A DNA stretch of 64,000 bases from Actinoplanes auranticolor (GCF_018332655.1 NZ_BOQL01000001.1:62001-126000); one strand, 5' to 3'. Counted from the stretch's first letter, positions 24,347 to 33,518 are shown. The notes: generated from the sequence alone by a model not told the origin. Made by a program: numbers and translations.

Positions 24347-25806
24347 CGGCCGAGGTCATCCGCGACATCCTGCGCTACACCGACGTCACGATCTTCGTGT
24401 ACTTCATCGCGCTCAACAGCAGCTACCTGGTGCTGATCGTGCTGGCCGGGCTGGAGTTCGGCCGGCACCTGCGGCGGGCGCCGTTCGCCGGGGCCGACGA
24501 CATGTTCCGCAGCCCGCTGACGCTGCCCGTGTCGGTGATCGTGCCGGCGTACAACGAGGGGCCGGGGATCGTCGCGGCGGTGACGGCCATGACCGCGCTG
24601 CGCTATCCGCGCTACGAGGTGGTGGTCGTCGACGACGGCTCCGGCGACGACACCTTCGAGCGGCTGCGGGCCGAGTTCGACCTGGTCGAGGTGCCGCGGG
24701 TGGTGCCCGGCGAGGTGCCGTACCACTCCCGGGTGCTCTCCGTGCACGTCGCCCGGGCCAACCCGGAGACCCTGACCGTGGTCCGCAAGACCAACGGCGG
24801 CAAGGCCGACGCGCTCAACGTCGGCATCAACCTGGCCCGGCACCCGCTGATCTGCATGGTCGACGCCGACTCGGTGCTCGACCCGGACGCGCTGCTGTCG
24901 GTGGCCAAGCCCTTCGGTGACGACCCGCTGCGGGTGGCGGCGTGCGGCGGTGTGGTGCGTATCGCGAACGGCTGCAAGGTGGTCGGCGGTCGCGTGGTCG
25001 ACGTCCGGATGCCGCGGCAGTGGCTGGTCCGCATCCAGGTGGTCGAGTACCTGCGCGCGTTCCTGATGGGCCGCACCGGCTGGTCGCGCCTCGGCGGCCT
25101 GGTGGTGATCTCCGGCGCGTTCGGCGTCTTCCGCCGCGATCTGGTCGTCGAGATCGGCGGCATGGCCACCGACACCATCGGCGAGGACGCCGAGCTGGTC
25201 GTGCGGCTGCACCATCACCTGCGCCGGCGGCGCCAGGACTACCGGGTCATCTTCGTCGCCGAGCCGGTCAGCTGGAGCGAGGCGCCGTCCAGCCTGCGGG
25301 TGCTGGGCCGCCAGCGGCGGCGCTGGCACCGCGGCATCGCCGAGATCCTGCGCAAGCACCGCGGCATGATCGCCAACCCGCGGTACGGCCGGATCGGGCT
25401 GATCGCGCTGCCGTACTACGTGGTCTTCGAGCTGCTGGCGCCGTTCGTCGAGCTCGCCGCGCTGGTGCTGCTGCCGCTCGGCCTCTGGGTGGGTGCCGTC
25501 GACCTGGCCTTCGTCTGGCGCTTCGTGCTGGTCGCCTACGGCTACGGGCTGCTGGTCAGCCTGGCCGCACTGTTCATCGAGGAGGTCTCGTTCCACCGCT
25601 ACCCCCGCTGGGGCGATCTGGTGCGCGGCGTGCTGGCGGCGATCCTGGAGAACTTCGGCTACCGGCAGATCCTCGCGGTCTGGCAGGTCCGGGGCGCCCT
25701 GGGCGCCCTGCACGGGCGCCGGGCCGAGTGGGGCGTGATGCACCGCACCGGCTTCGACACCGGCCGGGAGTCAGCCGAGCCCGTCAGCGTGGGCGTCGAC
25801 CGCTGA
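24343..25806 (+). CDS. Membrane family 2 glycosyltransferase
   Basis: This 487-residue processive-type enzyme has an N-terminal membrane helix (about residues 15-38), the nucleotide-sugar site VSVIVPAYNEG with VVVVDDGSGDD, the DxD in MVDADSVLD, the acceptor GEDAELVVRL and RQRRRWHRG (QxxRW), then C-terminal helices. It resembles hyaluronan/poly-GlcNAc synthase-like enzymes; the sugar is unknown. GTG overlaps the previous stop (GTGA). Its last 36 nt overlap the convergent DUF3159 gene. It is probably controlled by the receiver and HEAT protein of the same operon. Confidence 0.9.
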   Translation: MTAEVIRDILRYTDVTIFVYFIALNSSYLVLIVLAGLEFGRHLRRAPFAGADDMFRSPLTLPVSVIVPAYNEGPGIVAAVTAMTALRYPRYEVVVVDDGSGDDTFERLRAEFDLVEVPRVVPGEVPYHSRVLSVHVARANPETLTVVRKTNGGKADALNVGINLARHPLICMVDADSVLDPDALLSVAKPFGDDPLRVAACGGVVRIANGCKVVGGRVVDVRMPRQWLVRIQVVEYLRAFLMGRTGWSRLGGLVVISGAFGVFRRDLVVEIGGMATDTIGEDAELVVRLHHHLRRRRQDYRVIFVAEPVSWSEAPSSLRVLGRQRRRWHRGIAEILRKHRGMIANPRYGRIGLIALPYYVVFELLAPFVELAALVLLPLGLWVGAVDLAFVWRFVLVAYGYGLLVSLAALFIEEVSFHRYPRWGDLVRGVLAAILENFGYRQILAVWQVRGALGALHGRRAEWGVMHRTGFDTGRESAEPVSVGVDR

Positions 25807-26427
25807 GCGCGGATGCCGCAGGCCGGGGTGCCCGTCGGGCAGGCTGCGCCGGATCACCCACCAGCTCACCGCCAGACAGGCGGCCACCAGCGGCCAGGTG
25901 AGCACGCCCCGGGCGATGCCCAGCGCCACCACCGCGTGGGCCGCCCAGAGCGGCACGAAGACGGCGAGCCGCACGAGATACTGCGCGACCCACACCCAGC
26001 TGCCCAGCGAGTACGCCCGCAACAGCGCCGGGTCACGCCGCCAGCGGGTCTTCTGCCCCAGCACCGCACCGACGATGACACCCAGCAACGGCCACCGGAT
26101 GACAATGCTGACCGCCCAGGCCAGCGCGCTGGCGGCGTTCGTGACGATCTGCACCAGGAAGAAGTCCTCGGCCCGGCCGGTACGCAGGGCGATGAGCGCG
26201 GCGACGCCGACCCCGAGCAGCCCGATCAGGACCGCCCGCGGTTTGTCACCCTGGCGCAGCCGCCACCCGGCGACCAGCAGCGCGGCGACGATAGCGGCGC
26301 CGGCACCGACCCAGATCGAACGGCCGCCGGCCAGCCACCCGGCGACGAAGACGACCGGGGGCACGGTCGCGTCGAGCGCGGCCCGCCGCCCGCCCAGCAG
26401 ATCGGCCAGCGACTCCGGTTGCGCCAC
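25771..26427 (-). CDS. DUF3159 membrane protein
   Basis: The 218-residue protein has about five membrane helices with the DUF3159 hallmarks: LLGGRRAALDATVPPVVFV at the N-terminus, FFLVQI and WPLLGVIVGAVLGQ in the centre. Function is unknown; the family is widespread in actinobacteria. Its 3' end overlaps the convergent glycosyltransferase by 36 nt. A TTAGGC-CA-GCCTAA palindrome stands 20 nt before the ATG and may control it. Confidence 0.9.
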   Translation of the reverse strand: MAQPESLADLLGGRRAALDATVPPVVFVAGWLAGGRSIWVGAGAAIVAALLVAGWRLRQGDKPRAVLIGLLGVGVAALIALRTGRAEDFFLVQIVTNAASALAWAVSIVIRWPLLGVIVGAVLGQKTRWRRDPALLRAYSLGSWVWVAQYLVRLAVFVPLWAAHAVVALGIARGVLTWPLVAACLAVSWWVIRRSLPDGHPGLRHPRSAVDAHADGLG

Positions 26428-26446
26428 GTCCCACCCCGCTCTCGAC

Positions 26447-26460
26447 TTAGGCCAGCCTAA
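26447..26460. promoter_or_regulatory. Palindrome resembling an IdeR/DmdR iron box
   Basis: TTAGGC-CA-GCCTAA is a perfect 14-bp palindrome. With its flank it matches 13 of 19 positions of the IdeR consensus (TTAGGTTAGGCTAACCTAA) as I recall it. It lies between the divergent DUF3159 and SpoIIE-type phosphatase genes, closest to the former. Iron control is a hypothesis. Confidence 0.4.
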
Positions 26461-26652
26461 CCGGCAGGAGGGGGCATCGAGGGCACCGGGTGGTCCGCCG
26501 GTTCTGTGATCCGGCCGGGGGCGCGCTACGGTGAGGCTCGGTCAGCGGCGGTACGGGGAGGGCCAGGACGTGGGACATCCTCGGTTGTTGCCACCAGCGG
26601 GCGACGCGGCGAGCTGCGCGGGGATTGGCCGGGGCTTTGTCCGGGGAAGGGC

Positions 26653-27852
26653 ATGGCGGGGGTGATCCGGGTGTCCGACTCGATGGAAGCGGTACGGCGA
26701 CTGCTCGACTTGCGCTATCGCAGCCGGCCGGAGGATCTGCCGACGGCGCTCAGCGAGGTCGCGCCACTGCTCGACGCCGTCAGCGTCACCGTGCTGCTGG
26801 TCGACTACGAGCAGCTGTCACTGTGGCCGTTGCACGGCACGTCGGGCAGTCTCAAGCCGCGCCCGGTGGACGGGACGCTCGCCGGGCACGCCTTCTGCAC
26901 CGCGGAGACGACCAGCGAGAAGACCTGTCTCTGGCTGCCGCTGCTGCACGGCGCGGAGCGCCTCGGCGTGCTCGAGGTGTGGTTGCGTGAGGCTCCCGGT
27001 GACCGCGAGCAGCGTGACTTCGGGGTGATCGCCGCGCTGGTCGCGGAGCTGATCGCGAGCCGGCGCTTCTACGGTGACGCGGTGGAGCGCACCCGGCGCC
27101 GGTTGCCGATGCAGCTGGCCGCCGAGATCATCTGGAACCAGCTGCCGCCGCTGACCTTCGCCGCGAACGGTGCGCTGGTCACCGCGGTCCTGGAGCCCTG
27201 CTACGACGTGGGCGGCGACGCCTTCGACTACGCGGCGAACGGTGACATCGTGCACGTCGCCCTCTTCGACACCGTCGGGCACGGGATCAGTGCGAGTGCG
27301 CTGACGACGCTGACTCTGAACACGTACCGCAACGCCCGGCGTTCCGGGCTGGATCTGGCCGACACGTACCGCTCGATCGACAAGTGGATCCGCGCGCAGT
27401 ATCCCGGCGCGTTCGTCACCGCCCTGCTCGGTGAGCTCGACACCGGCACCGGCCGGTACCGCCGGATCGCCGCAGGGCACCCCGCCGAGCTGCACATCCG
27501 CGGTGGCCTGGCGCTGCCGGCGCTGCCCACGCCGACGGCGTTGCCGCTGGGGCTCGGGCACATGCTGCCGCGTCAGCCGGGCGTCACCGAGCTGCTGCTC
27601 GAGCCGGGGGACACGCTGATGCTCTACACCGACGGGATCACCGAGGCGCGCTCGGCCGACGGGGAACTGTTCGGGCTGGACCGGCTCGCCGCCTTCATCG
27701 TCGAGGCGATGGCTCAGGGCTCACCGGCCGAGACGATGCGCAAGCTGATCCACGCGATCGTGTCCTACGAGAACGGTGAGCTGCGCGACGACGCGACGGC
27801 TGCCCTGGTGCAGTGGCAGCCGTCGCCGGTCGTCACGCCTTCGCCGTGGTGA
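26653..27852 (+). CDS. SpoIIE/RsbU-type PP2C serine phosphatase with N-terminal GAF-like domain
   Basis: The roughly 399-residue protein has a GAF-like domain (about 1-135) and a PP2C/SpoIIE phosphatase domain with EPCYDVGGDAFDYA, DTVGHGISAS, AAGHPAELH, LLLEPGDTLMLYTDGITEA and DDATAALV, which include the metal-binding aspartates. Such enzymes usually dephosphorylate anti-anti-sigma factors in stress or sporulation pathways; no such partner is encoded next to it. ATG at 26653 follows GGGGAAGG; a 49-residue longer form from 26506 is possible. It overlaps the next convergent gene by 20 nt. Confidence 0.88.
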   Translation: MAGVIRVSDSMEAVRRLLDLRYRSRPEDLPTALSEVAPLLDAVSVTVLLVDYEQLSLWPLHGTSGSLKPRPVDGTLAGHAFCTAETTSEKTCLWLPLLHGAERLGVLEVWLREAPGDREQRDFGVIAALVAELIASRRFYGDAVERTRRRLPMQLAAEIIWNQLPPLTFAANGALVTAVLEPCYDVGGDAFDYAANGDIVHVALFDTVGHGISASALTTLTLNTYRNARRSGLDLADTYRSIDKWIRAQYPGAFVTALLGELDTGTGRYRRIAAGHPAELHIRGGLALPALPTPTALPLGLGHMLPRQPGVTELLLEPGDTLMLYTDGITEARSADGELFGLDRLAAFIVEAMAQGSPAETMRKLIHAIVSYENGELRDDATAALVQWQPSPVVTPSPW

Positions 27853-28380
27853 GCCGCCGCCCCGGCCCGGGGCGGGGTGCGCGGATGCCGGTGCGGTCCA
27901 GCACGGCGCGGGCCATGACCAGCACGCAGATGCCGCCGTTGAGGAACGACGCGACCACGTCGCTGGGGTGGTGCATGCCGCGGTACATCCGGGTCAGGGC
28001 CACGCCGACGGGTACGAGCAGCAGCAGCCAGGCGGCCCGCTTGAGCCGGGTGCGGTTGGCCACCCGGAACAGGATCACGGCCAGGCCGAGGTAGAGCGCG
28101 ACCGCGGCGGAGGTGTGCCCGGACGGGAAGCTCGATGTCGGCGGCGAGACGTCCATCTTCTCCACGTCCGGCCGGGGCCGGTCGATGACCAGCGTGGTCA
28201 GGTAGAAGACGACGGCCTGGGCGCAGACCGCGGCGCAGAGGAAGATCGGCCCTCGATCGTGAACGGCCACAGATTCATCATGACCTTGGTGACGAGCAGA
28301 CCCAGGGCGATCATGACGCCGAGCAACACGGCGACGGGGAGGAACACCCGTTTGAGAGCCTGAACCGCGATATCTGCCAT
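27833..28380 (-). pseudogene. PAP2-type phosphatase, disrupted by deletion and frameshift
   Basis: The first 40 residues (MADIAVQALKRVFLPV...MMNLWPFT) are in one frame and the rest (FLCAAVCAQAVVFYL, then IDRPRP, PSGHTSA, TRMYRGMHHPSD) in another, switching near 28250-28265. The three PAP2 active-site motifs survive, but the segment that normally separates the first helix from the RP motif (roughly 50 residues) is missing. CGATC occurs twice, 6 nt apart, at the junction, consistent with a deletion between short repeats. A downstream restart at 28270 could still make a 145-residue protein with all three motifs. A sequencing or assembly error is possible. Confidence 0.6.
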
Positions 28381-28796
28381 GGCCGGCGCATTACCCGTGG
28401 GTGTTCCCGCGCGAAACTACACCCGCCTTTCCGGCTTGTCCCGAGTAAATGTGACAACGCCGGTTTTCGCATCCGTGGGGGAGCTCACGCAACGCGTCAA
28501 TACGGTTGCCGGCGGTGAAGATCCGGCAGACTTACCTCGGTCGATCGGCTAACCCAGGTGTCGGCGACCGGTCTCAGCGATAGGTTGACGTCGGTCGGCC
28601 CATGGCGAACTCATTGGCATAAATGCGTCTTGAGCTGCCGAAACCGTCGTCTCAACAACCGTACGTGCGAATTTGTCGATCCCGATGGGCGATCCACCGT
28701 GCTGGCGTCTCCGAAGTAGACCTGTGGGAGTAGGCAGGCCCCGACAAGTGGACGACCCGGCCCGGTGCCGGGCGTCCCTCGCTGAAGGGTGGTGCG
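28381..28796. other. Gene-free, relatively AT-rich intergenic region
   Basis: No convincing gene is seen; short frames on both strands lack coding-like third positions. It must hold the promoter of the LuxR-type regulator at 28797. TTGACG and CATAAAT occur near 28584-28625, but no clear promoter pair could be assigned. Confidence 0.5.
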
Positions 28797-29402
28797 ATGA
28801 TCCGGGTCGCGGTGGTACGAGACGAGGGATATTTCGGTGTCCCGGTACGGGTACTCCTGGAATCCAAGCCTGACCTGCATTACGTCGGCACCCTGCCGTT
28901 CGCCGGTGATCTCGCGCAGCGGGCGGCGGAGCTGTGGCCGACGGTGATCGTCATCGACACCGAGTACATGGTCAGTCAGGTGCTGCCGATGGCGGCCGAG
29001 CTGCACGCCACCATCCCGTCCTGCGCCATGCTGCTGCTGTGCGACCCGGCCAAGCGCGGCATGCTTCCGCCGCGGCGCTGGGCCGGCGCGCTCAACTTCC
29101 TGCTCAAGGACGTCTCCGGGGCGGTGCTGGCCGACTCCGTGCGCCGCCTGGCCGCGGGCGAACGCGTGGTGTCACCCCTGCTGCAGGCCGCCTCGCTCAA
29201 CACCGACCGGGGCCTGAGCACCCGCGAGCTCGAGGTGCTCGGACTGGCCGCCGAGGGGGAGTCGGTCAACGACATCGCCGGCCGGCTCTACCTGTCCGGC
29301 GGTACGGTCCGCAACTACCTGTCCGCCGTCATCACCAAGACCGGTGCCCGCAACCGCCTGGACGCCATCCGGATCGCCCGCAAGGACGGCTGGCTGCGCT
29401 GA
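28797..29402 (+). CDS. NarL/LuxR-family response regulator
   Basis: The 201-residue protein has a receiver (phosphoacceptor D54 in VIVIDTEY; Lys in FLLKDVSG) and a LuxR-type helix-turn-helix (LSTRELEVLGLAAEGESVND, then GGTVRNYLSAVITKTGARNR). The acidic pocket is D9-E10 with Arg at position 8, slightly unusual. No kinase gene is adjacent, so it is an orphan regulator here. The VanZ-family gene follows after 32 nt and may be in the same transcript. The length and helix sequence resemble DesR-like regulators. Confidence 0.9.
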   Translation: MIRVAVVRDEGYFGVPVRVLLESKPDLHYVGTLPFAGDLAQRAAELWPTVIVIDTEYMVSQVLPMAAELHATIPSCAMLLLCDPAKRGMLPPRRWAGALNFLLKDVSGAVLADSVRRLAAGERVVSPLLQAASLNTDRGLSTRELEVLGLAAEGESVNDIAGRLYLSGGTVRNYLSAVITKTGARNRLDAIRIARKDGWLR

Positions 29403-29434
29403 AGGGCCCGGCGGGGCACGTACCGTTGACCGGG

Positions 29435-30031
29435 ATGCCATTCCATCAGCTCGACGTGCCGGCGCTGCCCATCCTGCTGCCGCTGGGCGGCGTGCTCATG
29501 ATCGTGTCCTGGGTGCTGCTGCACCGGCGCGGCCGGCTCAGCGCCCGCCGCCTGGTCACCGCCTGGATCGCCGGCTGGTACGCGGTGGCCGTGGCCGGCG
29601 CGACCCTGCTGCCGCTGCATCTGGCCTGGGGTCCAGGCGCCGGGCCGCCGGAGTTCTACCGGATCATCCTGGTCCCGCTGGTCACCATGCGGGTCGACGA
29701 CTTCCTGCTCAACATCGTGATGACGCTGCCGCTGGCGGCCCTGTTGTACCTGGTGGCCGGCCTGCGCGAGCGCCGCCGGGTGGTGCTGACGGGTTTCCTG
29801 ATCAGCTTGGCCATCGAGGTCGTCCAGGCGGTCATCTGCCTGGCCTGGCACGGCAACCGGTGGGCCGACGTGAACGACCTGACGGCCAACACGCTGGGCG
29901 CCTGGCTCGGTTTCGCGATCTTCTGGCGGGCCCTGGGCTCGGCGCGGGTCCGTGAGCTGGTGCGCCGCTGGTCGCTGGTGGACGCCGAGCCCGCGGTGGC
30001 GCCGGTTCACCGTCCCGCGACCCGGTCGTAG
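29435..30031 (+). CDS. VanZ-family membrane protein
   Basis: The 198-residue protein has about four or five membrane helices and the VanZ-like signature NIVMTLPLAALLYLV, EVVQAVICL, then RWADVNDLTANTLGAWLG. VanZ-like proteins are linked to glycopeptide resistance in enterococci, but most homologues have no known role. ATG at 29435 was chosen as the start of the hydrophobic protein. It overlaps the convergent glycosyltransferase gene by 25 nt. Confidence 0.87.
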   Translation: MPFHQLDVPALPILLPLGGVLMIVSWVLLHRRGRLSARRLVTAWIAGWYAVAVAGATLLPLHLAWGPGAGPPEFYRIILVPLVTMRVDDFLLNIVMTLPLAALLYLVAGLRERRRVVLTGFLISLAIEVVQAVICLAWHGNRWADVNDLTANTLGAWLGFAIFWRALGSARVRELVRRWSLVDAEPAVAPVHRPATRS

Positions 30032-31107
30032 AGCCCGGAGACCGAGGCGGCCACGGCGGCGGCGCTGTAGCGGTCACCGGCCGAGCGGGCGGGCAGCCGG
30101 GCGCCGTGGCGTTCGCGGTGACAGAGGACTTCGGTGCGCAGCGCCCGGACCAGCGACTGCGGATCGCGCGGGGAGAGCCGGTGGGCGCCGTCGAGGTCGG
30201 TCCGGGCCGCGGCCAGTTCGTCCAGCGGCGGGCAGGTCGCGTACAGCGCGGGCAGGCCGGCGGCCAGGGCTTCGAGCACCACGAGCCCGGCGGTGCCCGG
30301 GCCGGACGGTGACGCGAAGACGTCCATCGCGCAGAGCATCTCCCGCGCGTGGCCCACGGTGCCGGCGAACCGGACCCGGTCGGCCAGGCCCTCGATGACC
30401 GCGAGCCGCTGCAGTGCGACCCGGGCCGGGCCGTCGCCGACCAGCAGCAGAGTGATCCCGGGCAGCTCGCCGACCGCCCGGATCAGCCGGTCGAAACCTC
30501 CGCCGTGCTCCAGCCGGCCCACACCGCCGACGACGGGGACGCCCTCGGCGATCTCCAGCCGGGCCCGGGCCGCCGCCCGCAGAGCCGGGTCGAAGCGGAA
30601 CTCGGCCGCGTCCACCGCCTTGGGAATGACGGTGATCCGCGCGTCCGGCACACCCCAGGCGCGCAGCCGGCCGGCGACCGCCGGAGTCACCGCGATCGTG
30701 GCCTGCCCGGCGCGCTCGCCGGCGAGGTAGAGCGCCCGGACGCGGCCGGACGCCGGGCGGTCCTCGACGAACCGTGCGCTCAGGTGATGCGCGGTGGCGA
30801 CGACCGGCCGCACGCCGGCCAGCCGGGCGGCGAACCGGCCCTGCACGCAGGCGCGGTAGAGGTGGGTGTGCACGACGTCGAAGCGGCCGAGTCGGATGAG
30901 CCGGCGCAGCCGCACGATCGTGGCCGGGCCGCGGTCGGTGCCGAGCTCGTGCACGGCCGTACCGGTGGAACGCATGGCTGTCGCGAGCGGCCCCGGCCGC
31001 GCCAGGGTGACCACCTCGCAGTCGTGCGGCAGTCGAGGCACCAGCAGGCGCAACTGTTGCTCGGCCCCGCCGGCTGCCAAGGTGCCGATGACGTGCAGCA
31101 CCCTCAT
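30007..31107 (-). CDS. GT4-family glycosyltransferase
   Basis: The 366-residue GT-B fold enzyme has an N-terminal acceptor domain (MRVLHVIGTLAAGGAEQQL) and a C-terminal donor domain (GGVGRLEHGGGFDRLIRA, LLLVGDGP, FASPSGPGTAGLVVLEALA). ATG at 31107 follows AGGAGGGG and is preferred over an upstream ATG at 31128. It is divergent from the first polysaccharide operon gene at 31516 and probably belongs to the exopolysaccharide locus. Sugar and acceptor are unknown. Confidence 0.9.
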   Translation of the reverse strand: MRVLHVIGTLAAGGAEQQLRLLVPRLPHDCEVVTLARPGPLATAMRSTGTAVHELGTDRGPATIVRLRRLIRLGRFDVVHTHLYRACVQGRFAARLAGVRPVVATAHHLSARFVEDRPASGRVRALYLAGERAGQATIAVTPAVAGRLRAWGVPDARITVIPKAVDAAEFRFDPALRAAARARLEIAEGVPVVGGVGRLEHGGGFDRLIRAVGELPGITLLLVGDGPARVALQRLAVIEGLADRVRFAGTVGHAREMLCAMDVFASPSGPGTAGLVVLEALAAGLPALYATCPPLDELAAARTDLDGAHRLSPRDPQSLVRALRTEVLCHRERHGARLPARSAGDRYSAAAVAASVSGLYDRVAGR

Positions 31108-31515
31108 TTTCCCCTCCTTCGGTGACACGGCGCACTGACGACGCTGCCAGAGCCGCAGCAGACAATGAAAGTCGCAGATGTCATGCCGAACATGAATGCG
31201 ACCGAGCGCGCAAAACGCATTCCCGGCCCGGCCGAACGGAGGTATCAGCGCTCCGAAAGTGCCTGCCCAGCAAGCGATCGAGGGGCCGCGATCACCCCGG
31301 GTGCCGAACGTGAACGACGCTCATGTAGGCCGTGACAATTGCTACTGTGATCGATCTGGCGCGACTGGCACGCTCTATTCGCAAGCGCTGAAAAAGCGAC
31401 GAGCGACGAGCGGCACGCGCAATTCCGTCAGCTATTGGTGCGGCGCGCGCTCCCTTTTCCTTGCCAGTTCCCACCGCGGCCGTCCACCGCCGGTATCCGT
31501 CCAGGGAGGAAATCC
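31108..31515. other. Divergent intergenic region of the exopolysaccharide locus
   Basis: This 408-bp gap is less GC-rich than its surroundings and has no convincing gene. It holds the 39-bp element at 31309-31347 and must contain promoters for the glycosyltransferase to the left and the five-kilobase operon to the right. GGGAGGAAATCC just before 31516 is the ribosome binding site of the first operon gene. Confidence 0.6.
31309..31347 (+). promoter_or_regulatory. 39-bp conserved element, right-going polysaccharide operon
   Basis: CGTGA-N7-TCATG is followed after 7 nt by TGACAATTGCTACTG, ending 168 nt before the ATG at 31516. The same layout and the identical 15-bp core occur at 56321-56359, facing the left-going operon. 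TACTGT at the core's end fits a -10 box, which would centre the GTGA-N7-TCA dyad about 38 bp upstream of the transcript start, where class II activators bind. Confidence 0.65.
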
Positions 31516-33489
31516 ATGCAGGTACGGCGAGCAGCGCCCGACGCCACCGCGGGTGGCCGGCGGGCCGGGGCGCCCTGGTTACGCATGGTGGCACCCGGCC
31601 GGGTGGCCCGGGCCGGCGTCGATGCGGCCGCGCTGGGCCTGGCCTTGCTGATCGCCACCCTGCTGCGCCACGACGGCGACTTCGGCCACGTCCATCTGCT
31701 CCCGCTGCTGGCGCTGGCGTGCTTCGCCGCGGTCGTGCACACCGTGGCCGGGCTGCGTTTCGGCCTCTACACCGGGCGCTGGTCGTACGGCTGCTTCGAG
31801 GAGATCGCCGCGTTGGCCAAGACGGCGCTCGTGGCCACCCCGGTGATCTTCGTGCTGGACACGCTGCTCGGCCGGCTCGTGCCGCGCTCGGCCATCATCG
31901 CGGCCGGCCTGATCGCTCTGGTGCTGACCGCCGGCGTGCGCTACGCCGTCCGTCTGCTCAACGACCAGCGGCTGCGCCCGTCGCCCGAGCCGGGCACCCG
32001 GGTGGTGGTGATGGGCGCGGGTGAGGGCGCCACCCAGGTCATCCGCGCGATGCTGCGCAGCCCGTTCAGCCCGTACGTGCCGGTCGCGCTGCTCGACGAC
32101 GACCCGGCCAAGCGCACGCTGCGGGTGATGGGTGTGCCGGTGGCCGGCAACCGCCAGGCGATGGCCGAGGTGGTCCGCCGCTACAGCGCCGACGCGGTGC
32201 TGATCGCCATCCCCAGCGCGAGCGCCGACCTGGTCCGCGAGCTGACCGAGCTGGCCGAACCGCTCAACGTCGACCTGAAGGTGGTCCCGCCGGTCGTGGA
32301 GCTGTTCGGTCGTACCGTCAGCGTGGAGGACATCCGGCCGGTCAGCCACGCCGACCTGCTCGGGCGCCGCGAGATCGGCATCGACCTGGCCGCGGTGGCC
32401 GGTTACCTGCAGGGCCGCCGGGTGCTGGTCACCGGGGCCGGCGGCTCGATCGGCTCCGAGCTGTGCCGCCAGGTCGCCCGCTTCCACCCGGCCCAGCTGG
32501 TCATGCTCGACCGCGACGAGTCGGGCCTGCACGCCGTGCAGCTCTCCCTGGACGGCCGGGGCATGCTCGACGACCGCAACCTGGTCGTCGCCGACATCCG
32601 CGACCAGCAGCGCCTCGACGAGGTCTTCGCCGAGCACCGGCCCCAGGTGGTGTTCCACGCGGCCGCCCTCAAGCACCTGCCGCTGCTGGAGATGCACCCG
32701 TCCGAGGCGCTCAAGACCAACATCGTCGGCACGTACCAGATCCTGCAGACGGCCCTGCGCCACGGCGTCGACCGGCTGGTGAACATCTCCACCGACAAGG
32801 CCGCCGAACCGGTCAGCGTGCTCGGCTACTCCAAGCGGATCACCGAACGGCTCACCGCGGCGGCCGACGAGGCCGCCCACGGCACCTACTGCAGCGTGCG
32901 CTTCGGCAACGTGCTGGGCAGCCGCGGCTCGGTGCTGACCGCCTTCGCCGCGCAGGTCGAGGCGGGCGGGCCGATCACCGTCACGCACCCCGAGATGACC
33001 CGCTACTTCATGACCGTGCAGGAGGCCGTCCGCCTGGTCATCCAGGCCGGCGCGATCGACAGCTCCAGCGAGGTGCTGGTGCTGGACATGGGCGAGCCGG
33101 TGCGCATCCACGACGTCGCCCGCCGGATCGCCGACGCGGCGGAACGGCACATCCAGATCGTCTACACCGGCCTGCGTCCCGGCGAGAAGCTGGCGGAGGT
33201 TCTGCTCGGCCCGGACGAGCCGGACCACCGCCCGCACCACCCGCTGATCTCGCAGGCGCCGGTGCCCCCGCTGGACGGTGCCGTGCTCTCGCTGCTGGAT
33301 CCCACCGTGCCGCGCAAGGACCTGATCGCCGTGCTGCGCTGGCTCGCCGAGAGCCCGGCGCTGTCCCCGGCCCGGGAGAACCCGCCGCCGGTCCCGATGA
33401 CCCGCAACGGGCGCCGGCCGGGCGCCCGCAACAAGACCACCGCGCCGCGGCAGCCCGAATACACCGTACGCCCGGGACGGCAGCCGTGA
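31516..33489 (+). CDS. FlaA1/CapD-type UDP-sugar 4,6-dehydratase, membrane-anchored
   Basis: The 657-residue protein has about four N-terminal membrane helices, a first Rossmann-like domain (VVVMGAGEGATQVIRAML) and a C-terminal extended SDR domain with GAGGSIGSELCRQ, the STDKAAEPVSVLGYSKR active-site region, RFGNVLGSRGSV and LRPGEKLAEVL. Family members convert UDP-GlcNAc to 4-keto-6-deoxy sugars for polysaccharides. It opens the right-going operon; the aminotransferase at 54357 could use its keto sugar. ATG 31516 follows GGGAGG. Confidence 0.92.
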   Translation: MQVRRAAPDATAGGRRAGAPWLRMVAPGRVARAGVDAAALGLALLIATLLRHDGDFGHVHLLPLLALACFAAVVHTVAGLRFGLYTGRWSYGCFEEIAALAKTALVATPVIFVLDTLLGRLVPRSAIIAAGLIALVLTAGVRYAVRLLNDQRLRPSPEPGTRVVVMGAGEGATQVIRAMLRSPFSPYVPVALLDDDPAKRTLRVMGVPVAGNRQAMAEVVRRYSADAVLIAIPSASADLVRELTELAEPLNVDLKVVPPVVELFGRTVSVEDIRPVSHADLLGRREIGIDLAAVAGYLQGRRVLVTGAGGSIGSELCRQVARFHPAQLVMLDRDESGLHAVQLSLDGRGMLDDRNLVVADIRDQQRLDEVFAEHRPQVVFHAAALKHLPLLEMHPSEALKTNIVGTYQILQTALRHGVDRLVNISTDKAAEPVSVLGYSKRITERLTAAADEAAHGTYCSVRFGNVLGSRGSVLTAFAAQVEAGGPITVTHPEMTRYFMTVQEAVRLVIQAGAIDSSSEVLVLDMGEPVRIHDVARRIADAAERHIQIVYTGLRPGEKLAEVLLGPDEPDHRPHHPLISQAPVPPLDGAVLSLLDPTVPRKDLIAVLRWLAESPALSPARENPPPVPMTRNGRRPGARNKTTAPRQPEYTVRPGRQP

Positions 33490-33518
33490 GCCGCCCCGCG
33501 CAGGAAGGGAACACGCCC

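Noticed and set aside
31309..31347. CRP/FNR-type site TGTGA-N6-TCACA in the 39-bp element
   Set aside because: The spacer in both copies is 7 nt, not 6, so the match to the classic consensus is off by one; only a generic dyad is reported.
31122..31515. Short open frames in the gap before the polysaccharide operon
   Set aside because: Codon third positions are not coding-like and no ribosome binding sites precede them.
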